A stretch of DNA of 64,000 nucleotides from Megaleporinus macrocephalus (lineage: Eukaryota > Chordata > Actinopteri > Characiformes > Anostomidae), in the NCBI GenBank assembly GCA_021613375.1, contig CM038718.1, forward strand, positions 39,711,921 through 39,775,920, read 5' to 3'. Made by a program: the position numbers and the translations under genes. Positions 34,860-47,300 of the stretch are shown here, in pieces. Within the stretch, counting starts at the first letter, position 1. Every line of letters starts with the position of its first letter. The notes below the pieces were generated by a model. The model had not been told where the DNA came from, ran no database searches, and saw nothing but the letters and a program-made list of their open reading frames with translations.

Positions 34860-37800
34860 TGCAGCATCACTAACTCCACACACTGCGCATAAGAGAACAT
34901 CAAATATTCATTTTTACCCCAATTATTCCCGTGCTGTCCACTTCTGTTTGCCAACATTCCACAGAAATGACCAACTTTCTGAATTTCAAAGCAGAAAAGA
35001 ACAGAACTAAAGTTGTTTTCTCACTTTACACATCTCTCCCAACATTGCACACTTTCCTTTTCCTCCAACGTTCCATCCATCCACAGAAAACAGCACTAAA
35101 TATGATTTTCCCAACACTTTCCATCACTAAACAATCCATACCATCCACAATCGCCCAGCCCCACCAACCAGCCTACACAAAACCAGACATACAAGAACAC
35201 TAAACCTGATTTTCTCCAACACTGTACACTCGGGTTCCTCAACAGAACAAATCACGGACCCCCAGCATCACTAACTCCACACGTTCTACATAAAGAGAGC
35301 ATCAAATATTAATTTTTACCCCAATTATTCCCATTCTGTCCACTTCTGTTTGCCAACATTCCATAGAAATGGTCAGCTTTCTGAATTCTAATGCTTTAAA
35401 GAGCAGCACTTACGTTCTTCTCACTTCACACGTCACACGGAGTCACGTATGAATCCACAACATCATCAAAAATAACAGTACACATGACTTCCTTTCATTT
35501 TTCCCAACACTGCACACTTTCCACAGCCTCCAACATTCCACACATCCACACAAAAGACCATTAAATGTGATTTTCCCAACATTTTCCATCCCTGCACACA
35601 ATCCATACCATCTACAGGCACGTACAATCCCCCAGCCTTCCCAAAACCAGACATACGGGAACATTAAACCTGATTTTAGTCCCGTTTTATCCAACACTGC
35701 TCACGTCACAAGTCACACAGAGTCATGTATGAATCCACAACACCATTAAAAACAATACTAAATGTAACTTCCTTTAATTTTTCCCAACATTGCACACTTT
35801 CCTTTGCGTCTAACGTTCCACCCCACCCAAGAAAAGACCATTACATGTGATTTTCCCAAAACTTTCCATCATGGCTCCCAACACTACCAACCGACCTTCC
35901 CAAAAATGGACATGCAAGAACATTAAACCTGACTTTATTCCCATTTTCTCCAACACTGCACACTTGAGTTGCTCTATAGAGCCGAGCACAGACCCCCAGC
36001 ATCACTACCTCCCCACATTCTGCAGGAAAAAGCAGATAATATTTATTTTATTCCCATTTATCCCAACCCAGGGCACTCCTGTTTGCCAACATTCTATAGA
36101 AATGATCAGCTTTCTATCTTCTACTGCAGAAAAGAGCAGCACTAAAGTTATTTTATTGATTTTCTCCAACACTGCTCACTTCACACGTCACACAGAGTCA
36201 CTTACGAATCCACAACACCATCAAAAATTATATTAAATGTAGCTTCCTTTCATTTTTCCCAACATTGCACACTTTCCTTGGCCTCCAACGTTCCACCCAG
36301 CCAAAGAAAACAGCTCTAAATGTGATTTCCCCAACACTTTCCATCACACCACCAACCAGCCTTCCCAAAAACAGACATACGGGAACATTAAACCTGATTT
36401 TATTCCCGTTTTCTCCAGCACTGCACACTTGGGTTGCTCTACAGAGCCGAGCACGGACCCCCAGCATCACTACCTCCCCACATTTTGCATAAAGAAAGCA
36501 TCAAATTTTAATTTTTACCCCAATTATTCCCATTCTGTCCACTTCTGTTTGCCAACATTCCATAGAAATGATCAGCTTTCTGAATTCTAATGCTTTAAAG
36601 AGCAGCACTTACGTTCTTCTCACTTCACACGTCACACGGAGTCACGTATGAATCCACAACATCATCAAAAATAACGGTACACATGACTTCCTTTCATTTT
36701 TCCCAACACTGCACACTTTCCACAGCCTCCAACATTCCACACATCCACACAAAAGACCATTAAATGTGATTTTCCCAACATTTTCCATCCCTGCACACAA
36801 TCCATACCATCTACAGGCACGTACAATCCCCCAGCCTTCCCAAAACCAGACATACGGGAACATTAAACCTGATTTTATTCCCGTTTTCTCCAACACTGCA
36901 CACTTGGGTTGCTCCACAGAGCCAAGCACGGACCCCCAGCATCCATAACTCCACATATTCTGCAGAGAAGAGCAGCGAGTGTTTATTATTTTCCCATTTA
37001 TCCCAACGCTGGTCACTTCTGTTTGCCAATATTCCATAGAAATTAACAGCTTTCTGTCTTCTAATGAAGAAAAGAGAAGCACTTGAGTTGTTTCCTTGAT
37101 TTTTCCCAACACTGCACACTTTCCTTTGCCTCCAACATTCCACCCATCCACAGAAAAGAGCACTAAATGTGATTTTTCCATCACGGCACCAACCGACCTT
37201 CCCAAAAACAGACATACGGGAACATTAAACATGATTTTATTCCCATTTTCTCCAACACTGCACACTCGGGTTGCTCTTTAGAGCCGAGCACGGACCCCCA
37301 GCATTCCCATCTCCCAACATTCTGCAGTTAGGAGCAGCGAATGTTTATTATTTTCCCATTTATCCCAACGCTGGTCACTTCTGCTTGCCAACATTGCATA
37401 GAAATTAATATTGTGCTGTCTTCTAATGAAGAAAAGAGAAGCACTTGAGTTGTTTCCTTGATTTTTCCCAACACTGCTCACTTTCCTTTGCCTCCAACAT
37501 TCCACCCATCCAGAGAAAACAGCACTAAATGGGATTTTCCCAACACTTTCCATTACTGCACTCAACACCACCAACAATAAACCTGACTTCATTCCCGTTT
37601 TCTCCAACACTGCACACTCGGGTTGCTCTACGGAGCCGAGCACGGACCCCCAGCATCCCTACCTCCCCACATTCTGCAGAGAAGAGCAGCAATGTTTATT
37701 ATTTTCCCATTTATCCCAACGCTGGACGCTTCCACATGTCCAACCAGTGGCCCTACAGCGGTCAATGTGCTGAGAATGCATTAACGTGTCCGAAGCTTAA

Positions 37801-38170
37801 ACAAAACCAGGAATTCTCCATTTTTCCAGGTTGTTCACTTCTGTGTGCCAAAATTTCCTGAAAAACTTTATTTTATTCATATGCACGTGCAACCAGAGCA
37901 GCTCTGCAGCACTGCATCTTATTATTTCCCCCCAAACTGCACTTCGCCTGTTGTGCACAAGCAATGCACGAGCCCCCAGCACCACGAACTTCCCACATTC
38001 AGCAGAAAAGAAGAGGCACGAGACTCTTATGTGTTCTCGTTTTCTTTCCAGCCTTGCACACTTTGGATGCCAGAGCAGAGCCGCACGTCGCCCCCAGCGA
38101 TCCAGCGACCCACCATTCTATAGAACAACCCACTGTGTTCGCATCTCCCCCCGTTTCCCCCACCACTGCG
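34860..38170. repeat. 0.35-0.5-kb tandem repeat in intron 1
   Basis: CACGGACCCCCAGCAT recurs near 35254, 35982 (one change), 36450, 36926, 37288 and 37639, and in diverged form near 37960 and 38085. Units share TTCCTTTCATTTTTCCCAAC and GGGAACATTAAACCTGATTT. Spacings of about 730, 470, 475, 360 and 350 show different internal deletions. Inside each unit a CCCAACACTGCACACTTTCC-like motif recurs at shorter intervals, so the unit itself arose by duplication. Open frames of up to 207 codons are artefacts. It runs into the CpG island. Confidence 0.85.
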
Positions 38171-38544
38171 CACCCAGCTCCTGCAGAAGGGGGTCAGAGG
38201 AGCTCTCGCGCTGGAGAGGGTCCGGCTCCAATGCGCAAAAATCACAAAATCAGCACTTCTGCATCCCCAGCACAGGGGCGCATCGCCGGGGCAGCGCGAG
38301 CCGGGCGGGAGGGGGGGCTTCTTATGTTTAGCTCACACTCAACACACAAACAAACAAGCTTCCACAACGTTTCAGGTCTCGTGAGGTTGAAAAGCAAGAC
38401 AAGAGCCGGCGTTTCTCGTGTTCAGCGCATACATCCATCCACGCGGGGACCGAAGGAGCTCGCGCTGCGAACGCGCGCGTCCGAGCCCCACGCGAACACG
38501 CCGGCGCGTGGAGCGAACGGCGGCGGAGGAGAGGAGCAACTTAC

Positions 38545-38589
38545 CAGCAGGATGGAGCCGAAGACGCGGAGAAAGAAGCTCGAGCTCAT
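38545..38589 (-). CDS. Cadherin exon 1, start of signal peptide (partial gene)
   Basis: This is the first coding exon of a spliced gene on the minus strand. It reads MSSSFFLRVFGSILL (15 codons) and stops in phase 0 at a consensus donor (CTG|GTAAGT, plus-strand 38539-38544). The peptide is the n-region and first half of the hydrophobic core of a secretory signal, which continues in exon 2. The ATG has A at -3. The frame is open for about 120 codons upstream, so the start is chosen from its context, the hydrophobic peptide and the family layout: in vertebrate cadherins exon 1 carries about 15-20 codons and ends in phase 0. The exon sits in a CpG island. The mature product would be a calcium-dependent cell-surface adhesion protein. 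The inference depends on pairing with exon 2, about 12.1 kb downstream; a transcript would settle it. Confidence 0.7.
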
Positions 38590-38949
38590 CCTCACGAAGA
38601 ACCAAACTAACACACACACACACGCACGCACCCGCACGCACACACACCCCGCGCGCTGCTCGGATCCTAAAACGTTATTTTCCTCCGGGGCGCGTGCGTT
38701 CCTCAGTCCGTGCGTCCGTCCCTCCTCTCTTCCTCTCTTTCTTTCTTTCCTTCTTTCTTTCTTTCTCTCTCTCTCCGCTACTGCGTCTCGTTCTCCTCGC
38801 TCGCGCTCCGCTCCGCTCCCCTCGCGCTCCGTCTCTGGTTCGCTCGCGCCGTTAACAAAATAAAATAGGCTCCTCCGCTTCGCTCCTCCGTGCGCCGAGT
38901 GTCTCGCGCGCAAACTGCAGGTGGAGAAAGCGGGAGAGAAGCGAAGCGA

Positions 38950-38989
38950 CACTCACGCGCGCGCGCACGCACGCACTCGCACACGCGCA

Positions 38990-39036
<47 letters not shown>

Positions 39037-39082
39037 CAGCCAACCACACACACTCTCGCTTGCTCGCGCGCGCGCGCACACA
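38950..39082. repeat. Alternating CG/CA tract upstream of exon 1
   Basis: Runs of CGCGCG and CGCACG pass into about 30 bases of pure (CA)n and then CGCGCGCGCG at 39066-39076. Strictly alternating pyrimidine-purine DNA of this kind can adopt left-handed Z-form under negative supercoiling. It lies about 0.4 kb upstream of the cadherin ATG. Confidence 0.75.
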
Positions 39083-39120
39083 CTCGCGCTCAACCCCTCC
39101 TACTGCAGAACATCCCACTT

Positions 39121-39124
39121 AAAG

Positions 39125-39163
<39 letters not shown>

Positions 39164-39632
39164 AGAGGAGTGAAAAAGCGATACATACATATAGAACATA
39201 AAAGAGAGGTAAAGAGAAAGAGAGAGAAAAGAGGGAGAGAATGACTAAGAGGGAGATTAAAAGATAGAAAAAGGGAGGGAGAGAGGAAAAGAAAGAGAGC
39301 ACAAAAGGTAAGAGATAGAGAGGGGAGTGGAAAGGAGCGAGAGAGAGAGAGCCATAGGAAAAGACAGACTGAGAGAGAGAATGAGATAACGAGATAAAAG
39401 GAGAGAGAGGGAGGAAGGATAATATGAAATAGAGGGAGATTAAAGATGGGAACAGGGTGAGAAAGAGAGGAAAAGAAAGAGAGCATAAAAGGCACGATAA
39501 AGAGATGAGAGGAAAGGAGCGAGAGAGAGTGATAGAAGAGACAGATTGAGAGAGAGAATGAGATAACAAGATAAAAGGAGAGAGAGAGGGAGGAAGTATA
39601 ACATGAAATAGAAGGAAATAAAGATGGTAACA

Positions 39633-39684
<52 letters not shown>

Positions 39685-39842
39685 GAAAGAGAGCATAAAA
39701 GGCACGATAGAGAGAGGAGAGGAAAGGAGCGAGAGAGAGTGATAGAAGAGACAGATTAAGAGAGAGAATGAGATAACAAGATAAAAGGAGAGAGAGAGGG
39801 AGGAAGTACAACATGAAATAGAAGGAAATAAAGATGGTAACA

Positions 39843-39908
<66 letters not shown>

Positions 39909-40281
39909 GAAAGCGAGCATAAAAGGCACGACAGAGAGAGGAGTGGAAAGTAGGGAGAGAGAGTGATAGAAGAGACAGATTGAGAGAGAATGAGATAACG
40001 AGATAAAAGGAGAGAGAGGGGGGGAATGATAACATGAAATAGAGGGAGATTAAAGATGGGAACTGGGTGAGAGAGAGGGAGAAAGACAGAGAGAAAGAGA
40101 GGAAAAGAAAGAGAGCATAAAAGGCAAAATAAAGAGGGGAGTGGAAAGGAAAGAGAGAAAGAGCCATAGGAAAAGACAAATTGAGAAAGAGAGAATAAGA
40201 TAACGAGATAAAAGCATACAAAGAGAGAGGGGGAAAGAATAACATGAAATAGAGGGGGGGGGGATTAAAGATGGGAACAGG

Positions 40282-40325
<44 letters not shown>

Positions 40326-41790
40326 TAGAAAGAGAGCAAAAAAGGTAAGATAGAGAGAGTAGTGGAAATGAGCGAGATAGAGTGATAGAAGAGACAGATT
40401 AAGAGAGAGAGAATAAGATAACAAGAGAAAAGGAAAGAAAGAGAGAGAATGAGGAAGGTAGAGAGAGATAGAAATGGATGGAGTGAGAGAAAGAATGACA
40501 TAAGGGAGAAATAGAGGGAGATTAAAAGATAAGTAAAAAGGAGAAAGTGAGGAAGTGAGTGTGTGAGAGGGAGAGAATGAGATAATGAGAACAAGAGAGA
40601 TAATGTGAAAAGTAGAGAGAAAAAGATGGACAGAGAGAAAGAACGACATGATTGAAAAGGGGAGAAAATGAGGGAGACAGAGAGAGATAGAAAGAGACAG
40701 AGTGGGAAAGATAATGAGATAAAGAAAGAGAGGGAGACAGTAGAGGAGTGATATGAGAAACAGAACAGTGGGAAAGAGAGATAGATGAAAGGAAAGAGAG
40801 CAAAAAACGACAATACAGAGAGGGAAAGAGAAAGAAGAGATATGGAGAGTAAGAGGGAAGGAGAGAGAAAAAGGGAGACAGAGTGAGATAGAAAGAGACA
40901 GAATGAGGAAGAGAATAAGATAAAGAGAGAAGGACAGAGAAGAGTGAAAAAGAGATACATGTACATCAAAGAGAAAGATAGAACAGGTAGTGATGGTAGT
41001 GAAGGAGAGAGAGAGAGAAAGAGAGAATGAGGCAGGTATACAGAGAGAGAATAAAAAGGAGAGTGAAATAATGAGAGAAATGAGAGAGAAGTGTGTGAGA
41101 GGAAAAGAACAAAAAGAGAAAGATAAAGAGGAAGAGGGAAATGAGAGACAGAAAAATAAGGATGAGTGAGAGAGAGATAGAGACAAAGTGAGAGAGAATG
41201 AGATAATGAGATAGACAGAGTGAGAGAGAATGTGATAATGAGAGAAAGAGACATAATAAGCGAGAGAAAAAGATAATGAGGGAGACAGAGTGAGAGTGAA
41301 TGATATAATAAGAGAGAGTGAGAGAGTAGAGGAGGCAGACGTATGATAGAGAAGGAGAGAAAAGAAAGAGAAGGAGATAATGGGTGAGACAGAGTGAGAC
41401 ATGAAAGACAAGAAAGGCACAGAGAGAGAAAGAAGGAGAGAGAGAGGGGTGAAAGAATAAAAGGCTAAATATAGAGTGAAAGAGAAAAGGGAAAATAGGG
41501 AGAGAAAAATAGAGAGGGATGAAAAGACATGAGAGAAAAAGAAGGAAAACAGGAGAGATATAAAAGAATAAAAAATAGAAAGACTGAACGAGCTTTAAAG
41601 AAAGAGAAAAAAAGACAGATTTGCAGAAACATGACAGAGAGGGAAGAAGGGATAAAGGAAAGCGAGAGAGAGAGCATGCAAGAGAGAATATGAGAGAGAG
41701 ATCAAATCAGAAGAAGAGCAAAAAAAGAGAATTAGAGAGAATGTGGGAGAGATAGAGAGAGAGAGTAAAAAAGAATAAAAAAAAATAAAA
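39121..41790. repeat. Purine-rich tract upstream of the promoter
   Basis: About 2.7 kb of nearly pure A and G on the plus strand. At 39290-40440 it is a tandem repeat of about 180-220 bp marked by (A)TGAGATAAC(G/A)AGATAAAA near 39381, 39558, 39768 and 39989, with variants near 40194 and 40411, with pure (GA)n runs between. It then degrades into irregular GA DNA. Minus-strand frames of up to 456 codons (Ser/Leu/Phe-rich) arise because stop codons are rare in this composition. Confidence 0.95.
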
Positions 41791-41802
41791 TAGAGAATGA
41801 AT

Positions 41803-43145
41803 GTGTGTGTGTTCACTAGTGTGTGTGTATGTGGGTGTTTCACTGCCTCCTAGTGCATATGTTCACTAGTGTGTGTGTATGTGGGTGTTTCACTGCCCCC
41901 TAGTGTGTGTGTTCACTAGTTTGTGTGTATGTGGGTGTTTCACTGCCCCCTAGTGTGTGTGTTCACTAGTTTGTGTGTGTGTGTGTGAGTGTTTCACTGG
42001 CCCCTAGTGTTTGTGTTTACTAGTGTGTGTGTATGTGGGTGTTTAACTGCCCCCTAGTGTGTGTGTTCACTAGTATGTGTATATGTGGGTGTTTCACTGC
42101 CCCCTAGTGTTTGTGTTCACGTGTGTGTGTGTGTATGTGGGTGTTTCACTGCTCTCTAGTGTGTGTGTATGTGGGTGTTTCACTGCCCCCTAGTGTGTGT
42201 GTTCACTAGTGTGTGTATGTGGGTGTTTCACTGCCCCCTAGTGTGTGTGTTCACTAGTGTGTGTGTATGTGGGTGTTTCACTGCCCCCTAGTGTGTTTGT
42301 TCAGTAGTGTGTGTGTATGAGGCTGTTTCACTGCCCCCTTGTGTGTGTGTTCACTAGTGTGTGTATGTGGGTATTTCACTGCCCCCTAGTGTGTGTTCAC
42401 AAGTGTGTGTGTATGTGGGTGTTTCACTGCCCCCTAGTGTGTGTATTTACTAGTGTGTGTGTGTATGTGGGTGTTTCACTAACCCCTAGTGTGTGTGTTC
42501 ACTAGTGTGTGTGTATGTGGGTGTTTTACTGCCCCCTAGTGTTTGTGTTTACTAGTGTGTGTGTATGTGGGTGTTTCACTACCCCCTAGTGTGTAAGTTC
42601 ACTAGTATGTGTGTATGTGGGTGTTTCACTGCTCTCTAGTGTGTGTGTGTATGTGGGTGTTTCACTGACCCCTAGTGTGTGTGTTCACAAGTGTGTGTGT
42701 ATGTGGGTGTTTTACTGCCCCCTAGTGTTTGTGTTTACTAATGTGGGTGTATGTGGGTGTTTCACTACCCCCTAGTGTGTGTGTTCACTAGAGTGTGTGT
42801 ATGTGGGTGTTTTACTGCCCCCTAGTGTGTGTGTTTACTAGTGTGTGTGTATGTGGGTGTTTCACTACCCCCTAGTGTGTAAGTTCACTAGTGTGTGTGT
42901 ATGTGTGTGTTCACTAGTATGCATGTATGTGGGTGTTTCACTGCCCCCTAGTGTTTGTGTTTACTAGTAAGTGTGTATGTGTGTAAGTTGACTAGTGTGT
43001 GTGTGTATGTGTGTAAATTCACTAGTGTGTGTAAATTCACTAGTGCGTGTGTGTGCAAGTTGACTGGTGTGTGTGTATGTGTGTAAATTCACTAGTGTGT
43101 GTGTATGTGTGTAAGTTCACTTGTGTGTGTATATGTAGGTGTTTT
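41803..43145. repeat. 50-bp minisatellite with CACTAGTGTGTG
   Basis: About 26 units built from TGTTCACTAGTGTGTGTGTA, TGTGGGTGTTTCACTG and CCCCCTAG. Some lack a TG pair or one half. The last 200 bases break down to (GT)n with TAAATTCACTAG. Confidence 0.95.
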
Positions 43146-43404
43146 ACTGTGTAGTAGTGTTGGGGGAGGGGTCAGCAGATGTAGTGGTCAGGGTGCTGGG
43201 CGGCTGCTGTGGAGTGCTGGGAGGAGGTTTGAGGAGTCAGTGTTTATAAAGCTTTGATCACCTGGACGTTCTTAACGATCACTGTAAACGAGCTGCAGCA
43301 CTAACGAGCTAATTAAGGTCTGAGTTCTTTGTAGAAGTTACCTGAGAGCTCAGATCTCTTAGGGTGCTCAAACTTTTGCATGGAGCTGCTTTTTATATTA
43401 ATTC
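43146..43404. other. Non-repetitive spacer, no gene
   Basis: Short stretch of mixed DNA between two satellite arrays; nothing recognised. Confidence 0.4.
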
Positions 43405-46272
43405 TAAAATTAATAACCAAAAAAATACTAATAACACACAAATAATAAACTAATAACACACTAATAGCCAATAAAATACTAATAACACACAAATAATTAA
43501 CTAATAACACCCTAATAACCAATAAAATACTAATAACACACAAATAATAAACTAATAACAGACTAATAGCCAATAAAATACTAATAACACACAAATAATA
43601 TACTAATAACACCCTAATAATCAATAAAATACTAATAACACAAATAATAAACTAATAACACACTAATAGCCAATAAAATACCAATAAAACACAAATAATA
43701 AACTAATTACACCCTAATAACCAATAAAATACTAATAACACACAAATAATAAACTAATAACACACTAATAACCAATAAAATACTAATAACACACAAATAA
43801 TAAACTAATAACACCCTAATAACCAATAAAATACTAATAACACACCAATGAACTAATAAGAGACTAATAACACACAAATATTAAACTAATAACACACTAA
43901 CAACCAATAACAAATTAACAACATTAATAATAAACTAATAGCACTCTAATAAACTAATAACACACTAATAAACTAATAACAGACTAATAACACTAATAAT
44001 AAACTAATAACACACTAGGACACTAATAACACAGTAATAAACTAATTAAAGACTAACAATTCACAAATAAACTAATAACACACTAATACACTAATAACAC
44101 ACTAATAACACACTAATAAACTAATAACAGACTAATAATACACTAATAAACTAATAACACATTAATACACTAATAACAGACTAATAACACACAAATACAC
44201 TAATAACAGACTAATAATACACTAATAAACTAATAACACACTAATACACTAATAACAGAGTAATAATACACTAATAAACTAATAACACACTAATACACTA
44301 ATAACAGACTAATACACTAATAATAAACTAATAAACTAATAATACACTAATAATAAACTAATAACACACTAATAAACTAATAACAGACTAATAATACACT
44401 AATAAACTAATAACACATTAATACACTAATAACAGACTAATAACACACTAATAAACTAATAACAGACTAATAATACACTAATAAACTAATAACACACTAA
44501 TACACTAATAACAGAGTAATAATACACTAATAAACTAATAACACACTAATACACTAATAACAGACTAATACACTAATAATAAACTAAGAAACTAATAATA
44601 CACTAATAATAAACTAATAACACACTAATAAACGAATAACAGACTAATAATACACTAATAATAAACTAATAACACACTAATAAACTAATAACAGACTAAT
44701 AATACACTAATAAACTAATAACACATTAATACACTAATAACAGAGTAATAATACACTAATAAACTAATAACACACTAATACACTAATAACAGACTAATAA
44801 CACACTAATAAACTAATAACACACTAATACACTAATAACAGAGTAATAATACACTAATAAACTAATAACACATTAATACACTAATAACAGACTAATAACA
44901 CACTAATACACTAATAACAGACTAATAATACACTAATAAACTAATAACACACTAATACACTAATAACAGACTAATACACTAATAATAAACTAATAAACTA
45001 ATAACACATTAATACACTAATAACATACTAATAACAGACTAATAATACACTAATAAACTAATAACACACTAGTACACTAATAACAGAGTAATAATACACT
45101 AATAAACTAATAACACACTAATACACTAATAACAGAGTAATAATACACTAATAAACTAATAACACACTAATAACAGACTAATAGCACACTAATACACTAA
45201 TAACAGAGTAATAATACACTAATAAACTAATAACAGAGTAATAATACACTAATAACAGAGTAATAATACACTAATAAACTAATAACACACTAATACACTA
45301 ATAACAGACTAATAACATATTAATACACTAATAACAGACTAATAACACACTAATACACTAATAACAGAGTAATAATACACTAATAAACTAATAACACACT
45401 AATACACTAATAACAGAGTAATAATACACTAATAAACTAATAACACACTAATACACTAATAACAGACTAATACACTAATAATAAACTAATAAACTAATAA
45501 TACACTAATAATAAACTAATAACACACTAATACACTAATAACAGACTAATAATACACTAATAAACTAATAACACACTAATACACTAATAACAGAGTAATA
45601 ACACATTAATACACTAATAACAGACTAATAACAGACTAATAATACACTAATAAACTAATAACACACTAGTACACTAATAACAGACTAATAACACACTAAT
45701 ACACTAATAACAGAGTAATAATACACTAATAAACTAATAACACACTAATACACTAATAACAGAGTAATAATACACTAATAAACTAATAACACACTAATAA
45801 CAGACTAATAACACACTAATACACTAATAACAGAGTAATAATACACTAATAAACTAATAACAGAGTAATAATACACTAATAACAGAGTAATAATACACTA
45901 ATAAACGAATAACACACTAATACACTAATAACAGACTAATAACACATTAATACACTAATAACAGACTAATAACACACTAATACACTAATAACAGAGTAAT
46001 AATACACTAATAAACTAATAACACACTAATACACTAATAACAGAGTAATAATACACTAATAAACTAATAACACACTAATACACTAATAACAGACTAATAC
46101 ACTAATAATAAACTAATAAACTAATAATACACTAATAATAAACTAATAACACACTAATACACTAATAACAGACTAATAATACACTAATAAACTAATAACA
46201 CACTAATACACTAATAACAGACTAATAATACACTAATAAACTAATAACACACTAATACACTAATAACAGAGT
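43405..46272. repeat. AT-rich satellite of ACTAATAACA units
   Basis: About 2.9 kb of short units such as ACTAATAACACACTAATACA and CTAATAACAGACTAATAATA. The first 0.5 kb has a ~62-bp unit with CCAATAAAATACTAATAAC. From 43.9 kb units of about 10-12 bp mix. Longer copies recur: the block around ACACACTAGTACACTAATAA at 45063 appears again at 45660, followed by several hundred similar bases. Confidence 0.95.
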
Positions 46273-46275
46273 GTA

Positions 46276-46355
46276 ATGTGTCCTCTCTCTGCCTGCATCT
46301 CTCTTTTTCTCTTCCGTCATTCTCTGTTTCTCTCTCTTCCCCTGTTTCTCCATAT

Positions 46356-46394
<39 letters not shown>

Positions 46395-47091
46395 TCTCTC
46401 CCTTTCCTTTCTCTCCCTCTTCTCCTTTTATTTTTATATCTGTCTCTTCTTTTTCACTCCCCCCTCTTATCTCTCTATCGTTCCATCTGTTTCACCCTCT
46501 CCTCTCCCTTTTCTTGCTCTCTCCTCTTTCTCACCCTTCTGTGTATCTCTCTGTATCTCCCTCTTTTCTCTTCTCTCCTTCACTGGTTCCCCCTTTCTCT
46601 GTACGTCTCTCTTGTTGTTTCCCCCCTTTTTTTTCTCTCTTTCTTCTCCTTTTTCATTTTTTTCTCTCGCTCTCTCCCTCTTCTCTCTCTCTCTCTCCCT
46701 TCTCTATCCCTCCCTCTCACTCATATTTTGTATCTCTCTCTACTCTCTGTCTGTCTCTCTCGCCCCTCCCTTTTTTCTCTGCATGTTTTCCCCTGTTTTC
46801 TTTTTCTTTCATACTCTTTCTTCTCTTTTTTGTTATCCCCTCTCTATCTTTCTCTCACTCTTCTCTTTCTTTCTCTTTTACCTTTTCATTTCATACTTTG
46901 TATCTCTCTCTCCTCTCTCTCCTCTTTCTCTCTCTCTCATACTTTGTATCTTTCTCTCCTCTCTCTCTCTTTCTCTCTCTCTCTCATACTTTGTATCTCT
47001 CTCTTCTCTCCTCTTTCTCTCTCTCTCTCATACTTTGTATCTTTCTCTCCTCTCTCTCTCTTCTCTCTCTCTATCTCTCTCATACTTTGTA

Positions 47092-47160
<69 letters not shown>
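46276..47160. repeat. Pyrimidine-rich tract with CATACTTTGTATC repeats
   Basis: About 0.9 kb of C and T. From 46720 a unit of about 50-58 bp with CTCATACTTTGTATCTCTCT recurs at least six times. It ends in a (CT)n run of about 60 bases. Plus-strand frames of 232-305 codons (Ser/Leu-rich) are compositional. Confidence 0.95.
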
Positions 47161-47164
<4 letters not shown>

Positions 47165-47300
47165 TTAGAGGTGTTCCTCTTTCTCTCCAGTAGAGTCTCT
47201 CAGAGTGAATAACTGGACTTTACTCACAATAATGATCATTTCATTAGCCGCTGGTGATTCGGATTCAGCTGGAGCACTCCGCTCCCTCCCAGAGCACCCC

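Larger units (their letters stand above)
26438..38544 (-). other. Cadherin intron 1
   Basis: This interval of about 12.1 kb joins the exon 1 donor to the exon 2 acceptor. It is mostly tandem repeats (24-bp, 20-bp, 70/72-bp and 0.35-0.5-kb units) with one complete hAT-like element. A long first intron is normal for CDH2-, CDH4- and CDH13-type genes and argues mildly against CDH1, whose first intron is short in mammals. No alternative first exon could be recognised. Confidence 0.6.
38140..39090 (-). promoter_or_regulatory. CpG-island promoter of the cadherin gene
   Basis: The sequence changes abruptly to GC-rich with very frequent CG dinucleotides (CGCGCG, GCGCGC, CTCGCTCGCGCTCC) across exon 1, its 5' leader and the start of intron 1. 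This contrasts with CpG-poor DNA on both sides. No strong TATA box is seen. A weak TATTTTATTTTG on the minus strand lies about 270 bases upstream of the ATG. The presumed 5' leader includes a GA-rich stretch (minus strand, 38700-38780). The transcription start cannot be placed from sequence alone. Confidence 0.65.

Noticed and set aside
26320..38589. Assigning the gene to CDH13, CDH4 or CDH1 by name
   Set aside because: The 27 residues from the prodomain Cys match each human paralogue about equally as far as I can recall them; exon 3 onward is needed.
38418..38952. Extended N-terminus for the cadherin using the open frame up to 38952
   Set aside because: The extension is low-complexity Arg/Glu and Cys/Val translated from the GA and GT tracts; the Met at 38589 has a better context and starts a signal-peptide-like sequence.
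39090..41420. Minus-strand frames of 381 and 456 codons, Ser/Leu/Phe-rich
   Set aside because: Pyrimidine-only strand has almost no stop codons; no domain or splice context.
46276..47212. Plus-strand frames of 232-305 codons
   Set aside because: CT-repeat composition explains them.
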